Below, piece by piece: positions 60,522-64,000 of a stretch of 64,000 bases of DNA (position 1 is its first letter; the number at the start of each line of letters is the position of its first letter). The position numbers were made by a program, and so were the translations under genes. The notes under the pieces were generated by a model, which saw nothing but the letters and a program-made list of their open reading frames with translations, had not been told where the DNA came from and ran no database searches. The DNA comes from WQUF01 sp031549885 (lineage in GTDB: Bacteria; Bacillota; Clostridia; Clostridiales; Clostridiaceae): the NCBI GenBank assembly GCA_031549885.1, contig JAVBPD010000002.1, forward strand, positions 4,373 to 68,372, in the 5' to 3' direction.

Positions 60522-62291
60522 TTATTCTGCTGAAAGTCCCATTAAGTTAAATGAACCAAATGTGTGAGGTTTATATCCCTTTAAATAATTATAATAATAA
60601 GCATTTTTAGTTCTATGTGCCCAAGGTGCAACTGCACATTCATCAACTAATAAAATATTTTCAGCTTCAGCAAATAATTTAATTCTTTCCTCATTTTGCT
60701 CTGCTGGAAGTGATCCTGCTTTTTGAACTAATTCATCAAATTTAGCATTAGCCATTCCTGTACCAGATTGCTCTGTATTTGCTAGGAACATATCAAACAT
60801 GGTCATTGGATCGTTATAGTCAGCAGACCAGCTTTGAGCTGCTATATCGTGCTCATATCTGTTAACTTTTTCTTGATATTGTGCCCATTCTGATAAATCT
60901 AATGTTATTTTACAACCTAAAGCTTCTTGGAGCTGTGCTTGGAAATATTCAGCAAAAGCTTTTGATGCTGAAGATTGATAATATTTAAGTTCAAGTGCGC
61001 TTGGATCTTCTCCAAGTCCTAATTCTTTCATACCTTCAATTAAAGTAGCTTTTGGATCAGTAACTTGAGCTTGCAATTTTTTAATTGGGCTCTCTCCAGC
61101 TATTTGTCTATAATTAAGATTTGGTTCTAAGTTAAATACTGTACCAACCCAGTCATATGCAGGACTTGCAGCAATACCACCATATAATTCTTGACAAGCT
61201 TCTTCTCTATTTAAAGCTGCAGAAACTGCTTGCCTTAATTTAAGATTTTTCATTACAGAATTATATCTAGCATCTTCGTTAAATAATAAATAGGTATTTG
61301 AAGGTTCCTCTGCTTTAAGATTTGTCATGTCAGTTCTTTCTTTAAATTTAGCATCCCACTCAGGTGATCTAATATAGTTCATTTGAGCTATACCACCTGC
61401 TTCAAGCTCTGAATAAGAGGTATCTGTATCTTCAATTATTCTAAAGTTTATTTTTTCAAGTGGATAACTTGCAGCATCCCAATACTCAGGGTTCTTTTGA
61501 AGGGTTACTGTGTCTTTATGTTTCCATTCAGCTATGCTGTAAGGGCCACAATATAATAATTTATCAGCATCTGCCCCATAAGTTTCTCCGCACTTTTCAA
61601 TAAAATCTTGTCTCATAGGTGCGTAAACCTTAAAATATGTTGTTTGTTTATAATAAGCACAAGGTGCTTTTAATGTAATTTCAAGAGTATTATCATCTTT
61701 TGCAACTACTCCAAGATTTTGTTTAGCTTCTTCTAAAGGAAGCTTTGCTTCAAACATTTCTTGAGCTCCCTTTACTGGATAAAGAAGATATGCATATTGG
61801 GAGGCAGTGTTTGGATCAAGAGTTCTTTGAATAGAATAAACATAGTCTTGGGCTTTAACAGGCTGTCCATCTGACCACTTTATGTTCTGTCTTAGATGGA
61901 ATGTCCAAACAAGTCCATCTTCAGAAACGTCTATTTTCTCTGCCCCATCCTCTTTTGCAACCTCTGCAGTTGCAGATTCTGATTCATAAACTGGTTTTGT
62001 AAGTGTGACCATAACATTGCTTAGTATTTGTGAAGAATAAAGGTCTGTTGCTTTTGATGCATCTAAAGTCTTTGGTTCTGCAGAAAGGAGCAAATTAACA
62101 CCGTCGGTACCTGCTGTTGGTGCTGCTGCTGTTGTATTTTCAGTTTGTGCTGTTGTTGTATTACCTGAATCTGTTGACGCTGCAGTGGTATCACCACCTG
62201 TACCTCCACCGCCACCACTACAACCAGCTAAGCTTGATGCAATAAGCGATCCAGATAAAAACAATGTTAGCATTAATTTACTTTTTTTCAT
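60522..62291 (-). CDS. oligopeptide-binding lipoprotein (OppA), copy 2
   Basis: A 589-residue paralogue of copy 1, clearly alike along the whole length (for example GLVWTFHLRQNIKWSDGQPVKAQDYVY and SADYNDPMTMFDMFLANTEQSGTGMANAKFDEL). The lipobox is LAGC, then a Gly-rich patch and a Thr-rich linker. It has its own terminator and upstream AT-rich region, so it is probably a separate transcript that shares the OppBCDF channel and widens its peptide range. That sharing is inferred. Confidence 0.9.
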   Translation of the reverse strand: MKKSKLMLTLFLSGSLIASSLAGCSGGGGGTGGDTTAASTDSGNTTTAQTENTTAAAPTAGTDGVNLLLSAEPKTLDASKATDLYSSQILSNVMVTLTKPVYESESATAEVAKEDGAEKIDVSEDGLVWTFHLRQNIKWSDGQPVKAQDYVYSIQRTLDPNTASQYAYLLYPVKGAQEMFEAKLPLEEAKQNLGVVAKDDNTLEITLKAPCAYYKQTTYFKVYAPMRQDFIEKCGETYGADADKLLYCGPYSIAEWKHKDTVTLQKNPEYWDAASYPLEKINFRIIEDTDTSYSELEAGGIAQMNYIRSPEWDAKFKERTDMTNLKAEEPSNTYLLFNEDARYNSVMKNLKLRQAVSAALNREEACQELYGGIAASPAYDWVGTVFNLEPNLNYRQIAGESPIKKLQAQVTDPKATLIEGMKELGLGEDPSALELKYYQSSASKAFAEYFQAQLQEALGCKITLDLSEWAQYQEKVNRYEHDIAAQSWSADYNDPMTMFDMFLANTEQSGTGMANAKFDELVQKAGSLPAEQNEERIKLFAEAENILLVDECAVAPWAHRTKNAYYYNYLKGYKPHTFGSFNLMGLSAE

Positions 62292-62536
62292 TCAACTACC
62301 TCCTATAAAAATTAAAACAATTTTCAATTTTTGTATTTGCATTACAAACATTTAAACTTGTACAATATTAACATTGAAGAAATTATAATATATATTTATA
62401 TGAATGTAAATAAATAAAAAGTTTTAGGTTTAATTTTCATTTAACATTATCATTTGTTTTATTTAGTAATTTTATTCATGGCAAATTAAATGTATAATTT
62501 AATTATTAGATTTTTAATATTTTTTGGAGGCTGAAT

Positions 62537-63688
62537 ATGGTTTTTAGAGATTTAAAAAGAGCAAATTTAAAGGTTAGTGAAATTGGTATTGGCTGTGAAC
62601 ACTTGCAAGGAAAGAGTTTTGATGTTGTTAAATCTGTTGTTGATTTTGCCATTGATCACGATATAAATATTTTTGATGTATTTATGTCAGAACCTGACGT
62701 AAGAAGCAATATAGGTATAGCTTTAGAAAATAGGAGAGACAAAGTTATAATTCAAGGTCATATAGGATCTATTTGGCAAGATGGCCAGTATTGCAAAAGC
62801 CGTAATTTTGATGAATGCAGGTATTTTTTTGAGGATTTATTATTTAGACTAAAAACTAATTATATCGACATAGGCATGATACACTATGTTGACACTGCTG
62901 ACGATTTTAAAAAAGTTTTTAATGGTGAACTAATTGAGTATGCTAAAATTTTAAAGGAAAAGGGCATTATAAAAGCCATAGGAATTAGCTCTCATAATCC
63001 TATAGTTGCAAAAATGGCTGTAGACACAGGTTTAATTGATGTTTTAATGTTTAGCATAAATCCTGCATATGATATTTTACCTGAACATACTGATATTATG
63101 GATATGTTTACATCAAAGGTTTTTGAAAATGAAAACCTTAAAGGCATGAATAATGCAAGAGAAGAGTTATATAAAACTTGCGAAGCTATGAACGTTGCTA
63201 TTACTGTTATGAAAACTTTAGCCGCTGGAACCTTGCTTAAAAAAGAAACCTCTCCTTTTAAAATAGCATTAACTGAAACTCAGTGCATAAATTATGCCCT
63301 GAACAGACCTGCTGTAGCAAGCGTTTTAATTGGCTGTGCAAATTCAAGCGAAATAGAAGAAGCCCTTAAATTTGAAAAAGCTTCTGATAAAGAAAAGGAT
63401 TATTCAGAAATCTTAAGCACAACATCTAAATTTTCTATGAGAGGTAGGTGCATGTATTGCAATCATTGTTTGCCTTGCCCCTCAAAAATTGATATAGCTT
63501 TAGTTAATAAATTTTTAGATTTATCTAAACTTCAAGACTCTGTGCCTGAAACTGTCCGTAATCACTATTTAGATATGGAAAACCATGCTAGCGATTGTAT
63601 AGCTTGTGGAAGCTGTGAGGAAAATTGCCCATTTTCAGTTAAGATAATTGAAAGAATGAATGAAGCTAAAGAAGTTTTTGGACTATAA
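62537..63688 (+). CDS. aldo/keto-reductase-like protein with C-terminal 2[4Fe-4S] ferredoxin domain
   Basis: A 383-residue fusion. The first ~285 residues have the aldo/keto reductase barrel pattern (KVSEIGIGCEHLQG, YIDIGMIHYVD, IIKAIGISSHNP). The second part has C305, C308, C311, C314 (CMYCNHCLPCP) and C354, C357, C360, C364 (CIACGSCEENCP), giving two cluster-binding sites. The AKR tetrad is incomplete: the usual catalytic Tyr is not found (FDVFMSEPDV), nor the Lys (KVIIQGHIG), while an Asp and His can be placed. A role as electron-transfer oxidoreductase, rather than NADPH carbonyl reductase, is possible. GGAGG precedes the ATG. Confidence 0.85.
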   Translation: MVFRDLKRANLKVSEIGIGCEHLQGKSFDVVKSVVDFAIDHDINIFDVFMSEPDVRSNIGIALENRRDKVIIQGHIGSIWQDGQYCKSRNFDECRYFFEDLLFRLKTNYIDIGMIHYVDTADDFKKVFNGELIEYAKILKEKGIIKAIGISSHNPIVAKMAVDTGLIDVLMFSINPAYDILPEHTDIMDMFTSKVFENENLKGMNNAREELYKTCEAMNVAITVMKTLAAGTLLKKETSPFKIALTETQCINYALNRPAVASVLIGCANSSEIEEALKFEKASDKEKDYSEILSTTSKFSMRGRCMYCNHCLPCPSKIDIALVNKFLDLSKLQDSVPETVRNHYLDMENHASDCIACGSCEENCPFSVKIIERMNEAKEVFGL

Positions 63689-63699
63689 AATATAAACAG

Positions 63700-63735
63700 G
63701 TTCTTACTTATATTAGGTAAGAATCTTTTTTTATT
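63700..63735 (+). terminator. intrinsic terminator after the AKR-ferredoxin gene
   Basis: AGGTTCTTAC and GTAAGAATCT pair with one wobble around an 11-nt loop, followed directly by TTTTTTATTTTT. Confidence 0.85.
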
Positions 63736-63805
63736 TTTGTAGCATATTAATTTATTTTTAAAAATAAAATATAATATATTAAAACAATTAATTTGAGGTA
63801 TATAA

Positions 63806-64000
63806 ATGAAAGATTTCTTTAAGTCTTTAAAATCTATAGGTCTTGAATTTACTGATGGTGATGACCTGCTTCCAACTGCTCGAATTAAAAATGACCCTAA
63901 AAAGGTTAGAGTTGAAGAATTTAAACTCCCTCCTCTTTCTTTAGAAGAACAAGAAAGAAGAAGAAAAAATGAAGAGAAAATTTTATTAAAAAGAGCTAGC
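63806..64000 (+). CDS. 5' part of an unidentified gene (partial)
   Basis: Sixty-five codons run to the window edge from an ATG preceded by TTGAGGTA. The translation begins MKDFFKSLKSIGLEFTDGDD and ends in a highly charged EEQERRRKNEEK stretch likely to be helical. No family is recognised. The gene is cut by the end of the window, so length and product are unknown. Confidence 0.6.
   Translation, partial: MKDFFKSLKSIGLEFTDGDDLLPTARIKNDPKKVRVEEFKLPPLSLEEQERRRKNEEKILLKRAS

Overview
The window is strongly AT-rich and reads as the chromosome of an anaerobic, low-GC Gram-positive bacterium of the class Clostridia. The supporting signs are purine-rich Shine-Dalgarno sites, frequent TTG starts, the tmk / c-di-AMP receptor / holB / ricT housekeeping cluster, a Cys-type sulfatase, clostridial ferredoxins, lipobox solute-binding proteins and LPxTG-like surface proteins. 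No rRNA, tRNA, CRISPR array, transposase or phage gene was seen. No species is claimed.

Layout. 1-9 kb: the start of an unidentified gene, a serine hydrolase, and a compact minus-strand operon (sugar nucleotidyltransferase, NahK-like sugar 1-kinase, Cys-type sulfatase) that looks like sulfated amino-sugar salvage. These are followed by methionine aminopeptidase with a SEC-C tail, a DUF1287 protein, a GtrA membrane protein and a copper-handling set (small membrane protein, HMA-TauE-cupredoxin fusion, CopZ). 9-15 kb: trmN-like methylase, ferredoxin, and a housekeeping run read on the minus strand (Orn/Lys/Arg decarboxylase, tmk, darA, holB, ricT/yaaT, small ORF). 15-17.5 kb: an M20 paralogue without its metal ligands, a Nudix hydrolase, a coiled-coil protein and a small secreted protein.

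17.6-23.3 kb is a complete nickel-uptake operon, nikR-B-C-A-D-E, preceded by an 11-bp inverted repeat with a 16-nt spacer that overlaps the predicted promoter and is the likely NikR operator. 23.4-36.6 kb is an L-rhamnose locus. A YesMN-type two-component system and an RhaS/P/Q/T-type sugar ABC importer are on the minus strand. RhaM, an AraC regulator, RhaA and RhaD are on the plus strand. A Schlafen/AlbA-type regulator gene lies between the halves. A self-contained structured RNA of about 275 nt, with its own promoter and terminator, sits between the AraC gene and rhaA. No rhamnulokinase gene is visible.

36.6-43.7 kb carries an ECF sigma / DUF4179 anti-sigma pair, an amidohydrolase, a 31-codon ORF ending inside a terminator, a membrane-anchored glucosaminidase, a HEAT-like plus membrane protein pair and an orphan ABC ATPase. 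43.7-54.1 kb is occupied by two giant paralogous surface proteins (1600 and 1822 aa). Each has a related N-terminal adhesin region, a pentapeptide PNTTA stalk (14 and 55 uninterrupted 15-bp units) and strings of two alternating Ig-like module types. Each ends in an LPxTG-like motif without the hydrophobic anchor tail. 54.4-62.3 kb is an oligopeptide ABC operon with two substrate-binding lipoproteins. The window closes with an aldo/keto-reductase-like protein fused to a 2[4Fe-4S] ferredoxin domain and the start of an unidentified gene.
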